Source of the DNA: Bacteroidota bacterium
GTDB taxonomy: Bacteria; Bacteroidota; Bacteroidia; 2-12-FULL-35-15
Direction: 5' to 3'
Length of the DNA stretch: 64,000 bases
NCBI GenBank assembly: GCA_025963775.1
Contig: JAOQAD010000002.1
Location: forward strand, 29,203-93,202
Under the pieces are notes generated by a model that worked only from the letters and a program-made list of their open reading frames with translations, made no database searches and was not told the origin of the DNA. Shown piece by piece: positions 28,829 through 38,206 of the stretch (within the stretch, counting starts at the first letter, position 1; every line of letters starts with the position of its first letter). The translations under genes were made by a program, and so were the position numbers.

Positions 28829-29974
28829 TTATTTACTGTAAGGGCGGTTAAAGAACTGCTTTTTAAACCATAATTCAAAAGCGGGATCAAGAAATTCGTA
28901 TTCGCCGTTCATCTCGTGGATAAGGTCGCTGTTGATGAGGATCTGTTTGTTCTTGCTGACATTCCGCGGGGTACCCAATTGATAATCCTGCATCACCGCA
29001 GTGCTGGTAAATTTCGTTTCTTCTTTTGCAACGGCCTTTAATAAGTTGATCTGCGTGTTGCTCAGGTTTTCCACTTCGTTCTGGTACAAAGGCGTGTTCG
29101 CCTGGATCAGCTCCTTCAGTGCTGCTTCTATTTCTGCATTCCCGGCCTTTCTTTGTGTAAGGTTCCATGTGTAATGCGCCAGCTGCTGCACATACCAGGA
29201 GTGGTTCTTCATCAGCTGCGGAATGCGCGCTGCAACCTCTTCCGGGATCTGCTTCCCCGAGCTGCCGAAGCTTTTGCAGATGAAGCTGATCCATTTTGCT
29301 GTATCGATCTTCTGCAATAAAAGAATGTCGCCGAAGCGGTAAAAAGGCTTGGACACGTTGTTGAAAATGTCCGTCATCATGTGGCGCTTGCTGCCGTACA
29401 GGCAATAGGTAACGGAATGATGGCGCTGCCAGCAGGCGCGCATCTTCTTTTCAAAATCGGTGTAGGAAGAGAAGTTGGAGATGTTCTGGAACTCATCGAG
29501 GCAGATGATGAAGCGGATGCCTTTCTTCTTCGCAATGGATTCGGGAAGGTCGAGCACTTCCTGGCTGTGTTTTTTAAGCTCCTTCCAGTCGAAGCTCAGG
29601 CTGAAATCCGTTTCTTCAAAGCCCATGCTGAATTTTGGTACCAGCTTTTTGAAAAATTCCTTTCCTGTATTGATCCATTCCTGCCACCTGGTGGAGGAGG
29701 CTTTGAGGACTTCCCTTGCAAATAATTCAAGGAATTCCTCTTCGCTGCTCACCGAAAAAAGGTCGATGATCACGGTTTTTGTCTTCTTTTCCTTTTTGCC
29801 GATCTCGCGGATCACCTTTTCCACGAGCGATGATTTACCCCAGCGGCGCGGGGAAATGATCATGGTGTTGATACCGTTGAGCAGGTTGCTCTTCAGCTTT
29901 TCTGTTTCCTTTTCCCTGTTGGTGAAGGAATGTGTGCTGACCGTGGTACCGTAAATAAATGGAGAGTCTTTCAT
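28829..29974 (-). CDS. AAA ATPase of the archaeal-ATPase (PF01637-like, STAND/MNS) type with C-terminal winged-helix-like region
   Basis: Walker A SPRRWGKSSL; Walker B RFIICLDEFQN; YGSKRHMM sensor-like motif; C-terminal INLLKAVAKEETKFTSTAVMQDYQL...LINSDLIHEMNGEYEFLDPAFELWFKK. Confidence 0.9.
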   Translation of the reverse strand: MKDSPFIYGTTVSTHSFTNREKETEKLKSNLLNGINTMIISPRRWGKSSLVEKVIREIGKKEKKTKTVIIDLFSVSSEEEFLELFAREVLKASSTRWQEWINTGKEFFKKLVPKFSMGFEETDFSLSFDWKELKKHSQEVLDLPESIAKKKGIRFIICLDEFQNISNFSSYTDFEKKMRACWQRHHSVTYCLYGSKRHMMTDIFNNVSKPFYRFGDILLLQKIDTAKWISFICKSFGSSGKQIPEEVAARIPQLMKNHSWYVQQLAHYTWNLTQRKAGNAEIEAALKELIQANTPLYQNEVENLSNTQINLLKAVAKEETKFTSTAVMQDYQLGTPRNVSKNKQILINSDLIHEMNGEYEFLDPAFELWFKKQFFNRPYSK

Positions 29975-30035
29975 GTATAAATTTTATACTTAATGGTATT
30001 ATACCACATGGTATAATACCCAAAGGTATAAAATA
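29975..30035. promoter_or_regulatory. array of GGTATWATACC palindromes (probable operator or iteron array)
   Basis: GTATAAATTTTATAC 29975-29989, GGTATTATACC 29995-30005, GGTATAATACC 30010-30020, half-site GGTATAAAATA 30025-30035. Confidence 0.75.
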
Positions 30036-30059
30036 TTTCGATTCCTTAAAAAAACAATT

Positions 30060-30473
30060 TTACAATTCCCGGAGCAGGCGCTGGATCAGCTCTGTTTTAA
30101 AATGCCGGTTGATGGAATAGTTGACCTCTGTTTCGGTCACGGCCTGGTAAATCGACAATGCTCCTGTATACTTTGAAGCAGCGGCGGGACTGTGCTCCGC
30201 GCTTTCAAACAGCAGGTCTGCGATCAGTTCGAGCTGTACATTACTGAGCTTTTTCTCAGCTACAAGAAAGGGAAGGAGTTTGTTTGCCGGAAGGGCAGTA
30301 AGCATTTCAAGGTCAATGCCGAGCTCCGTCCTTAGGGTTTGATTGGTCACGTTCACAGCATCGTTCAGCTGGCCTTTTGATTTCAGTCCCAGCAGGTCGG
30401 ACACAGCCTTTGCCAGCACCTTGCCCAGTTTGTCGATCTCTTTCTTTATGTAATCTTCCTGTGGCATGTGCAA
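30060..30473 (-). CDS. hypothetical helical protein
   Basis: 137-aa helix-rich ORF (DYIKKEIDKLGKVLAKAVSDLLGL...), family not recognised with confidence. Confidence 0.7.
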   Translation of the reverse strand: MHMPQEDYIKKEIDKLGKVLAKAVSDLLGLKSKGQLNDAVNVTNQTLRTELGIDLEMLTALPANKLLPFLVAEKKLSNVQLELIADLLFESAEHSPAAASKYTGALSIYQAVTETEVNYSINRHFKTELIQRLLREL

Positions 30474-30488
30474 AAATTTAAGGAATGA

Positions 30489-31148
30489 TCAGGCTTTTGT
30501 TTTCCTCGATCTCCATACGCCAATAATGATCGGCAGCACGGAGATAAAGATGATCAGCAGGCAAACGAGGTCGATGTGCTCACGGATGAGGTCCACTTCG
30601 CCCAGCAGGTAGCCTGCAGTGGTAAGGCTGCAGATCCAGAGGATGCCGCCGAAGATATCATAGGGAAGAAATTTTTTGTAGCTCATTTCGCCAACTCCCG
30701 CGGCAAAAGGAGCAAAGGTCCTTACAAACGGGACAAAGCGCGCCATGATGATAGCTTTGGTGCCATGCTTTGCATAAAATTCATGGGTTTTGTCGAGGTA
30801 TTCTTTTTTTACCAGGGGCTTTCCGCGGAAGCGCAGGTTGAAGATCTTCAGCCCGATCTTTCTCCCGATCCAGTAATTGCAGTTATCGCCGGCAATTGCC
30901 GCGATGCTGAGCAGGACAAAAAGATACCAGATGTTCAGGTGCCCGATGTCGGAATGAATAAGCTGGTTGCCCGGGTTGGCGATGAGCCCGGCAGTGAACA
31001 ATAAGGAATCTCCCGGGAGGAAAGGCATGGCCACAAGGCCCGTTTCAATGAAAATAACAATGAACAGCACAATGTAAATGGCTGTGCCGTAGCTGGCGAT
31101 GAGCCATTCGAAATCCCTCTCGAAAATATGCCTGAAAAGTTCTACCAT
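30489..31148 (-). CDS. DedA family membrane protein
   Basis: FIETGLVAMPFLPGDSLLFTAGLIA; ARFVPFVRTFAPFAAGVGEMSYKKFLPYDIFGGILW. Confidence 0.94.
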   Translation of the reverse strand: MVELFRHIFERDFEWLIASYGTAIYIVLFIVIFIETGLVAMPFLPGDSLLFTAGLIANPGNQLIHSDIGHLNIWYLFVLLSIAAIAGDNCNYWIGRKIGLKIFNLRFRGKPLVKKEYLDKTHEFYAKHGTKAIIMARFVPFVRTFAPFAAGVGEMSYKKFLPYDIFGGILWICSLTTAGYLLGEVDLIREHIDLVCLLIIFISVLPIIIGVWRSRKTKA

Positions 31149-31202
31149 AAAATTGGTAAATTAGGAATTAGGTGATTGGTAAATTAGGTACTTATCAGCG
31201 TA

Positions 31203-31517
31203 CTAATACTTTGTAAGCGAAGGGTCGATCTCGTTCGCCCAGGCAATGATGCCTCCTTTTAAGTTATAAACGTTGTTATAGCCCTGTGTTTCCAGCGCCT
31301 GGCAGATCGCGCCGGAACGGGCGCCGCTGCGGCAGTGGATCACCACTTGTTTGTCCTTTGAGATCTTGCCCAGGTTGTCCATCACATCTCCCATCGGGAT
31401 GTGCTCCCCGCCGATCTCACTGATCTCCAGCTCATGTGTTTCACGGACATCGATCAATTGAAAATCCGCTTTTTCATCTTTCATTTTTTTTAACTCGGAT
31501 ACGGTTACTTCTTTCAT
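31203..31517 (-). CDS. single-domain rhodanese-like protein
   Basis: LIDVRETHELEISEI; active-site loop HCRSGARSG. Confidence 0.92.
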   Translation of the reverse strand: MKEVTVSELKKMKDEKADFQLIDVRETHELEISEIGGEHIPMGDVMDNLGKISKDKQVVIHCRSGARSGAICQALETQGYNNVYNLKGGIIAWANEIDPSLTKY

Positions 31518-31574
31518 ATTACCTGCTAATTACTAATTTATACGAATTTACTAATTACGAATCTGTGTGCGGGT

Positions 31575-31600
31575 CATTTCGAGCGGAGTCGAGAAAGTGC
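31575..31600. repeat. TCATTTCGAGCGGAGTCGAGAAAGT repeat unit
   Basis: Related to TCAGTTCGAGCGAAGCCGAGAACG at 46550. Confidence 0.55.
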
Positions 31601-31661
31601 GTGGGACTATTAGTTTTAACCGTCTACAAACTCCTGACTACAAACTACAAACTACAAACTA

Positions 31662-32447
31662 TTACCCTTCCTGTTTCTGCTTCAACTCCGCCGGCAAATA
31701 GCTGAAGAATGTATCGCCGCGAAGGCCCAAACGAAGCGTTTCCAGCGGGATAACGTCATCATAGGCAATGTTCCCGAGGTTGGCATTTGCCCCCAGCAAT
31801 TTGAGGAACCATACCTGCTGTGATTTCTGCGGTGCTTCCCAGAGGATATCATCTTTCTTCACTTTTGCGAGGATCTTGTTGATCAGCAAGGTGTGTGCAT
31901 TTCCGTTTGCACGGTAAATACCAACGTTGCCGCTTTCACGCGCTTCCGCGATCACTTTCCAGGAGCCGGCCTGCAGCTCCTTGTTCATCATGGAAACCCA
32001 CATGGCAGGGTGAATGATCAAGCCTGCTTCCTTCGAGCCCACTTCGGAAAGTACTGTGAAGTTCTTGGAAAGTTTATTGATGTACTCGCATTTCTTATCA
32101 TGAGGCATTACGATGGAACCATCGGAAACCTCGGCGCAATCCAGCTTTAAGCGATCGATCAGCTTCATGTAATCATCGAACATGTTGCGCACGATGAATG
32201 CCTCGAACAAAGTACCTCCAAGGTAGATCTTCATTCCCGCTTCCTTATACAATTTTATTTTATCTTCCAGTCCTTTGGTGAGATAAGAAGTCCCGAATCC
32301 AAGCTTGATGATATCCGTGTAATCGCTGTTGGCTGAAATAAAATCCTCCGCCTGGCGAATGCTTAATCCTTTATCCATCATCATGGTAAGTCCACTGTTC
32401 CGTGGTTTTGCCGGGCGCTCAGGAATATGAGGTAATGTGTAATTCAT
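31662..32447 (-). CDS. phosphosulfolactate synthase (ComA) family protein
   Basis: RNSGLTMMMDKGLSIRQAEDFI...DIIKLGFGTSYL...LYKEAGMKIYLGGTLFEAF...AEVSDGSIVMPHDKK...LSEVGSKEAG. Confidence 0.88.
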   Translation of the reverse strand: MNYTLPHIPERPAKPRNSGLTMMMDKGLSIRQAEDFISANSDYTDIIKLGFGTSYLTKGLEDKIKLYKEAGMKIYLGGTLFEAFIVRNMFDDYMKLIDRLKLDCAEVSDGSIVMPHDKKCEYINKLSKNFTVLSEVGSKEAGLIIHPAMWVSMMNKELQAGSWKVIAEARESGNVGIYRANGNAHTLLINKILAKVKKDDILWEAPQKSQQVWFLKLLGANANLGNIAYDDVIPLETLRLGLRGDTFFSYLPAELKQKQEG

Positions 32448-32448
32448 A

Positions 32449-33861
32449 CTATTTTTTATAGGATTCAATTAAGTCTGTGATACTTGCGTTCCCTTTGAGG
32501 TCGGGAAGATACTCAAATAATTCATTGTGCTTTTCATAATCCAGGGCAAGCGCTCCCTGCAAAAAGCTGAGGGCTTCCTGTTTCTGCCCGATGCTCATCA
32601 GGCAGGCAGCTATGCGGTATTGCAGCGCTGCATTCTGAGGATGGTGTTTGATACCTTCCGCCAACACTTCCAGCGAGCCGTTCTTATTTTCCTGCTCAAA
32701 TAAAAGATTGGCATAATCCAGCCAGATCTCCGCATTGGTAGGATCAAGGTCGATCACTTTTTTGAAGGATTCTTCCGCATCCTCGTAAAACTGCATTTTT
32801 TGCTGCAGCTCGCCGTAGATGTACCAGAATTCGGCATTTTCCTTTTCCAGCTCAAGCGCTTTCTTCACATAGTGCATGCCTTCATGCGTTTTTTCCTGCG
32901 CATCCAGCACAATGCCGATCCCCAGCCATGCATCCGATAGTTGTGAATTCAGCTTGATGGCCTTGTTATAATAGATCAGGGCGTGGTCGTAATCTTCCTT
33001 TTTCTCATAACATTCGCCGATGTAGTAAAAAGTGATCGCATCCGGCTCTTCCACTTTCAGCGTTTCCTTGTACACGTCAATGGCTTCATCGAGGCGGTTC
33101 AGGTTGGCAAGGGAATTCGCCTTGTTAAAATATGCCGAAGCGAAATCCTCCTGGATCGCAATGGCATAATCGTAAGCATCGATGGCTTTTTCAAACAGCC
33201 CGAGGCGGTTGTAGGCCACCCCGAGGTTGAACCAGGCTGTGGCAGTGTAGGGGTGTTTATCGGTGAAATCGGTATAGTATTTTACGCTTTCTTCCGATTG
33301 TCCGTTCAGCTCGTAGCAAAAGGCGAGCTCATATAGCGCCGCTTCATTCTCCGGGTTTGCCGCAATTGCTTTCTTCAGGTAATAAATGGCATCGTCGAAT
33401 TTGGCGGTGTTCTCAAATTCAAAGGCCATGGCGAGATAGATCTCATCCAGCTCTTCCGCATTATCCGCAGCTTTCTTGTAATTTTCGATCGCCTGCTCGG
33501 TAAGTCCCATCTGGCTGTAGATGCTTCCTTTGGTCATGTAAAGCTCCGGGTTGGAAGGCTCCATGCTTTCAACAAAGGAAAGGATCTCGAGGGCTTTCTG
33601 GCTTTGGTTGGATGCCGCCAGGATCTGTGCCTTGCGCAGGAAAAACACGGTGGAGAAGGGGTATTGCCCGATCGCGTATTCAATTACCTGTAAGGACTTC
33701 TTGGGATTGTTCTTGTCGATATAATAATCAATAATGTCTTCAAATTCTTCCGAATCAAAAAAATACTGCTTGTCATTCTGGATCATCTCCTCAAAGCGGT
33801 CCACCAGCAGGAGGATGTGTTGTGCTCCTTTATGTTCATTTTCCCCGAATTCTTCGCTCAT
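32449..33861 (-). CDS. TPR repeat protein
   Basis: More than ten TPR-like helix pairs. Confidence 0.93.
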   Translation of the reverse strand: MSEEFGENEHKGAQHILLLVDRFEEMIQNDKQYFFDSEEFEDIIDYYIDKNNPKKSLQVIEYAIGQYPFSTVFFLRKAQILAASNQSQKALEILSFVESMEPSNPELYMTKGSIYSQMGLTEQAIENYKKAADNAEELDEIYLAMAFEFENTAKFDDAIYYLKKAIAANPENEAALYELAFCYELNGQSEESVKYYTDFTDKHPYTATAWFNLGVAYNRLGLFEKAIDAYDYAIAIQEDFASAYFNKANSLANLNRLDEAIDVYKETLKVEEPDAITFYYIGECYEKKEDYDHALIYYNKAIKLNSQLSDAWLGIGIVLDAQEKTHEGMHYVKKALELEKENAEFWYIYGELQQKMQFYEDAEESFKKVIDLDPTNAEIWLDYANLLFEQENKNGSLEVLAEGIKHHPQNAALQYRIAACLMSIGQKQEALSFLQGALALDYEKHNELFEYLPDLKGNASITDLIESYKK

Positions 33862-34026
33862 CTCTCTTGGATTTAGTTACAACAAAACAACAATCCAGCT
33901 GATAAATTGTTGCTTTTCAAATTTTAGCGAAAGTAATAAAAATTGAACTATAAATCCCATATTATTTTTAACAGCATTTGGTTGATTGTTTCATCCCGAT
34001 TTTTACGGAATAAGCCCCGGAAATCG

Positions 34027-34034
34027 TATCTTTG
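34027..34034 (+). promoter_or_regulatory. TATCTTTG -7 box upstream of glmM-like gene
   Basis: TAnnTTTG match 44 nt before the start; AGGAGGAAAG precedes ATG. Confidence 0.55.
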
Positions 34035-34078
34035 TACCCTTAAAATTGGAAACTTAATACAGGAGGAAAGAAAGAAGT

Positions 34079-35515
34079 ATGGCCTTAATCAAATCAATAT
34101 CAGGCATCAGGGGAACGATCGGCGGGAAACCCGGGGAAGGCTTAAGCCCTTTGGACGTTGTTAAATTCACATCAGCCTATGCGGCATGGCTTTCGGCCAG
34201 GAAAGGCCCGGGCCAGAAGCTGAAAGTGGTGGTAGGAAGGGATGCACGCATTTCGGGGGAGATGGTCAACAACCTGGTAATGGGGACCTTACAGGGAATG
34301 GGAGTGAATATCGTGGACATTGGATTGTCGACCACGCCAACCGTGGAGATAGCTGTTCCGGAAGAGCAGGCCGATGGCGGGATCATTCTCACCGCAAGCC
34401 ATAATCCGAAACAATGGAATGCCTTGAAGCTGCTCAACGAAAAAGGGGAATTCATCAGCGAAAAAGACGGTGAGGACCTGTTGAAGATCGCGGAAAGCGA
34501 AGGATATACCTTTGCAGATGTGAATTCACTGGGAAAGATTACGAAAAACGACACGTATTTTCAAAAGCATATCGACAAGATCCTTGCGCTGAAGCTGGTG
34601 GATGTACCTGCTATTAAAGCGGCGAAGTTCAAAGTGGTGATCGACTGTGTGAACTCAACCGGGGGCATCGTGCTTCCGCAATTGCTGGCTGCACTGGGTG
34701 TGGACAACGTAGTGAAATTATACTGCGAGCCTACCGGCGAATTTCCTCATAACCCGGAACCATTGCCTGAGAACCTGAGGGATATTTCAAAGGCCGTTGT
34801 AAAGGAAAAAGCACATGTAGGAATTGTGGTGGATCCCGATGTGGACCGCCTGGCGCTTGTATGTGAGGACGGGGAAATGTTCGGGGAAGAATACACGCTG
34901 GTTGCCGTTGCAGAATATGTTTTGAACAAACGCACGCCGGCAGAGAAAGCTGCGGGTAAAAAGGGTGCTACCGTTTCTAACCTGTCATCAACCCGTGCCT
35001 TGCGCGATGTGACCGAGAAGCATGGCGGAACTTATCATGCATCGGCAGTAGGCGAAGTGAACGTGGTGAAGATGATGAAGGAAACAAAGGCGATCATTGG
35101 CGGAGAAGGCAACGGTGGGATCATCCTTCCTGAATTGCATTACGGCCGCGATGCACTTGTTGGGATCGCGATATTTTTGTCGCACCTGGCCAAATACGGA
35201 AAGACCTGCTCAATGCTGCGCTCCACGTATCCCGATTATCACATTTCCAAGAACAAGATCGAACTTACGGCGGAGATCAGCGTGGACAGAATTTTAGAAG
35301 GTGTTCAGCAGAAATATAAAAAGCAGCCGATCAACCTGGTGGATGGTGTAAAGATCGAATTCGACAAGGAATGGGTGCATCTGCGCAAATCCAATACAGA
35401 ACCGATCATCCGCATTTATTCGGAAAGTGAAAGCGAAACCACTGCGGATAACCTTGCCAAAAAGATCATGGCAGACATCCGTGAATTGATAAAAATGCAG
35501 CAAATTGCAGTTTGA
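34079..35515 (+). CDS. glmM: phosphohexomutase, probable phosphoglucosamine mutase
   Basis: ISGIRGTIGGKPGEGLSPLDVVKF; TASHNPKQWNALK; DPDVDRLALV; GEGNGG; RKSNTEPIIRIYSES. Confidence 0.88.
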   Translation: MALIKSISGIRGTIGGKPGEGLSPLDVVKFTSAYAAWLSARKGPGQKLKVVVGRDARISGEMVNNLVMGTLQGMGVNIVDIGLSTTPTVEIAVPEEQADGGIILTASHNPKQWNALKLLNEKGEFISEKDGEDLLKIAESEGYTFADVNSLGKITKNDTYFQKHIDKILALKLVDVPAIKAAKFKVVIDCVNSTGGIVLPQLLAALGVDNVVKLYCEPTGEFPHNPEPLPENLRDISKAVVKEKAHVGIVVDPDVDRLALVCEDGEMFGEEYTLVAVAEYVLNKRTPAEKAAGKKGATVSNLSSTRALRDVTEKHGGTYHASAVGEVNVVKMMKETKAIIGGEGNGGIILPELHYGRDALVGIAIFLSHLAKYGKTCSMLRSTYPDYHISKNKIELTAEISVDRILEGVQQKYKKQPINLVDGVKIEFDKEWVHLRKSNTEPIIRIYSESESETTADNLAKKIMADIRELIKMQQIAV

Positions 35516-35574
35516 TGATTTTACAGGGATTTATAATTTCGCAATAGATCTGTACCATTTAAGATTAGAAAAGC

Positions 35575-36720
35575 ATGAAAATTTATTTAGACAACGCAGC
35601 AACCACCGCCCTCGACAAAGAAGTGTTAGAGGCGATGCTTCCATACATGACCGAGCATTTCGGCAATCCTTCCTCCACACATGGCTTCGGGCGTAAAACC
35701 CGTGCGGCCATTGAAGGCGCCCGCAAGTCGGTGGCAAAATCGCTGAACGTTTCTCCTTCCGAAATATTCTTTACTTCCGGGGGCACCGAAGCCGATAACC
35801 AGGCCATCCGCTGCAGCGTGCATGACATGGGCATCAAGCATGCGATCACCACGCGCATTGAGCATCATGCCGTGCTGCATACACTGGAAGCGCTGGCAGA
35901 TGCAGGCACCATAAAGCTGAGCTTTGTGAACCTTACTCCGAACGGACATGTGGATTTAAAACATCTCGATCAATTACTAAGTGAGAATGAGCGTACGCTG
36001 GTGTCGCTGATGCATGCGAACAACGAGATCGGGAACCTGCTGCCATTGAAGGAAGTAGGGGAGATCTGTGAAAAACACAATGCGGTGTTCCATTCGGATA
36101 CCGTGCAGACCATGGGACATTACCAGATGGACCTGCAGAAAGTGAAAGTGCATTTCATTACCTGCGCTGCCCATAAATTCCACGGGCCAAAAGGCGTTGG
36201 ATTTTTATACGTGAACGGAAATGTGACGATCAACCCGCTGATCTACGGCGGCTCACAGGAGCGCAACATGCGTGGCGGTACAGAGAACCTGTACGGCATC
36301 ATTGGCCTTGCCAAAGCGCTGGAGATCGCCAACCGCGACCTGGAGCAGCATCAGAAACACATTATGGAGCTGAAAAAATACATGGTGGAGCAGCTGAAAG
36401 AAGCCATTCCCGGCGTTGAGTTCAACGGCTCCTGCCTCGATAATTGCCTGTACACTGTTTTAAGCGTCCGCTTTCCCAAAACCGATAACGCCGAAATGCT
36501 GCTATTCAACCTTGATATTGCAGGAATTGCAGCCTCCGGCGGAAGCGCATGCACCAGCGGCAGCGAGCAGGGATCGCACGTGCTGAGAGGCATTGGCGCT
36601 GATGTGACCTGTCCCTCGGTCCGTTTTTCTTTCTGCAAGCACAATACAAAAGAGGAGATCGATTATACGGTTTCGAAGCTGAAGGATTTGTTTGCCGTGA
36701 AGGAGATGGTGAGTAAGTAA
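35575..36720 (+). CDS. cysteine desulfurase
   Basis: IYLDNAATTALDKEV; FTSGGTEADNQAIR; HKFHGPKGVGFLYV; ASGGSACTSGSEQGSHVL. Confidence 0.95.
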   Translation: MKIYLDNAATTALDKEVLEAMLPYMTEHFGNPSSTHGFGRKTRAAIEGARKSVAKSLNVSPSEIFFTSGGTEADNQAIRCSVHDMGIKHAITTRIEHHAVLHTLEALADAGTIKLSFVNLTPNGHVDLKHLDQLLSENERTLVSLMHANNEIGNLLPLKEVGEICEKHNAVFHSDTVQTMGHYQMDLQKVKVHFITCAAHKFHGPKGVGFLYVNGNVTINPLIYGGSQERNMRGGTENLYGIIGLAKALEIANRDLEQHQKHIMELKKYMVEQLKEAIPGVEFNGSCLDNCLYTVLSVRFPKTDNAEMLLFNLDIAGIAASGGSACTSGSEQGSHVLRGIGADVTCPSVRFSFCKHNTKEEIDYTVSKLKDLFAVKEMVSK

Positions 36721-36723
36721 TAC

Positions 36724-36820
36724 TTGTCATTCTGAACGTAGCGCAGCGTAGTGAAGAATCTTCTTTCGGTGATCGGGGTGTGAATGGTGAAGATCCATTC
36801 GCTCCGCTCAGGATGACAAA
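36724..36820. repeat. intergenic inverted repeat TTGTCATTCTGA ... TCAGGATGACAA
   Basis: Inverted ends in the convergent gap between cysteine desulfurase and histidine kinase. Confidence 0.65.
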
Positions 36821-36846
36821 ACGTGATGGCTTTGCCGGAACAATTG

Positions 36847-38091
36847 CTACATCGGCAGCACCTGCTCAAATTTCAATTCGAACTTCGTCCCGTTATTCAC
36901 GCTGAATTTAAAATCCCCGTCGAGCTGCTCCGAGAGCGACTGAATCACCACCATACCTAAGGATTCACCTTCCTTGTAATCCGTTTTCAATCCCACGCCA
37001 TTATCTTTTACAATCAGGCGGAGCATGTTCCCGATGCTGGTGAATTCAATGTCGATCACACCGTTCGTGCGGCCTTCAAAGGCATACTTGTAACAATTGG
37101 TCAGCAGCTCATTTAATATCAATCCGCAGGGAATGGCTGTATTTACATTCAGCTGGATGTTGCTGATGTGCGTATTTACGATCACTGAATTGGAAACGGT
37201 AGGATAGGAGTACTGAATTTCATCGATCAGCTCTTTCGTATATTTCGCAAAATCAACATCCGTCATGTTATCGCTTTTGTAAAGCCGGTCGTGGATCAGC
37301 GCCATCGACTTTACGCGGTTCTTGCTTTCGAGCAGGATGTTCCTTGCATCCTCATTTTCCACCGTGCTGATCTGCAGGTTGAACAGGCTTGCAATGATCG
37401 CCAGGTTGTTCTTTACGCGGTGATGGATCTCCGCCAGTAAAATATCCTTTTCCGACAAGGCATGCTTGATGGCCTGTTCCGTGGCTTTGCGCTCATTGAG
37501 GCGCTGCTCGAACACTTTGCTTTCGCGGATGTTGTTGGAAATGGTGAGGTACATGAAAAAGCCGATGGCGGCAGAGCTGCACATGAGGTTGAAAAAGAAC
37601 ATCTGGTAGCGCGCTTCATCGGTGAGCACCGGGGATGCGAACAGCCTGTAATGCGTAGAGAGATTGATAAGAAGAAAGGTAAGCGGCAATGCAAGATGAA
37701 AGGCCAGCAGCTTTTTTTCCTTGAAGTCGTGCACAAAAGCAATGGCAAGGATCAGCGGAAAATGGTACAGGAAAGTGCCCGAGAGCAGCCCGGAATACGA
37801 ATCAAAAAAGAAGATGATCGTGGAAATGGTAATCAGCAGGAAAGAGGTGGCAAGGCGGTGATAGCCCGCGCTGTTCACCCAGAACACCATAAGGCACAGA
37901 AATGCATAAAACTCTATGATAATGGCCGAATACGGATCACCGAGAAAGTAATTGTTGAGGCCGCTGAAAAGGCAGATAAAAAATGTGATGAAGCAGAACT
38001 GGTTGGTCAACGCAATGCGCCTGATCAGCTTGTCGTCATAAACTGGCCTTACCCCGATAAAAGACAATGAGTTCCAGAAGCGCTTGAACAT
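36847..38091 (-). CDS. sensor histidine kinase (HisKA_2-type) with multi-TM N-terminus
   Basis: LLAEIHHRVKNNLAIIASLFNLQ; NELLTNCYKYAF; DNGVGL; several TM helices. Confidence 0.93.
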   Translation of the reverse strand: MFKRFWNSLSFIGVRPVYDDKLIRRIALTNQFCFITFFICLFSGLNNYFLGDPYSAIIIEFYAFLCLMVFWVNSAGYHRLATSFLLITISTIIFFFDSYSGLLSGTFLYHFPLILAIAFVHDFKEKKLLAFHLALPLTFLLINLSTHYRLFASPVLTDEARYQMFFFNLMCSSAAIGFFMYLTISNNIRESKVFEQRLNERKATEQAIKHALSEKDILLAEIHHRVKNNLAIIASLFNLQISTVENEDARNILLESKNRVKSMALIHDRLYKSDNMTDVDFAKYTKELIDEIQYSYPTVSNSVIVNTHISNIQLNVNTAIPCGLILNELLTNCYKYAFEGRTNGVIDIEFTSIGNMLRLIVKDNGVGLKTDYKEGESLGMVVIQSLSEQLDGDFKFSVNNGTKFELKFEQVLPM

Positions 38092-38206
38092 AAATGCAGG
38101 TTAGAAAGTTTAAACTTAATAATTTTTTCAGAAGGGCATCATTTTTTTTCCAAAACAATTAGTTATTAAGCCCGACGACATTTATATTTACCCTATCAAT
38201 AAATCA

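Noticed and set aside
29975-30035. CRISPR-like or plasmid-replication iteron interpretation of the GGTATWATACC array
   Set aside because: Spacing is 15-18 nt with no spacer sequences, and no Rep or Cas genes are nearby; an operator array fits better.
34079-36720. glmM plus cysteine desulfurase as a new operon-level system
   Set aside because: Both are common housekeeping genes; adjacency alone is not evidence of a shared function.
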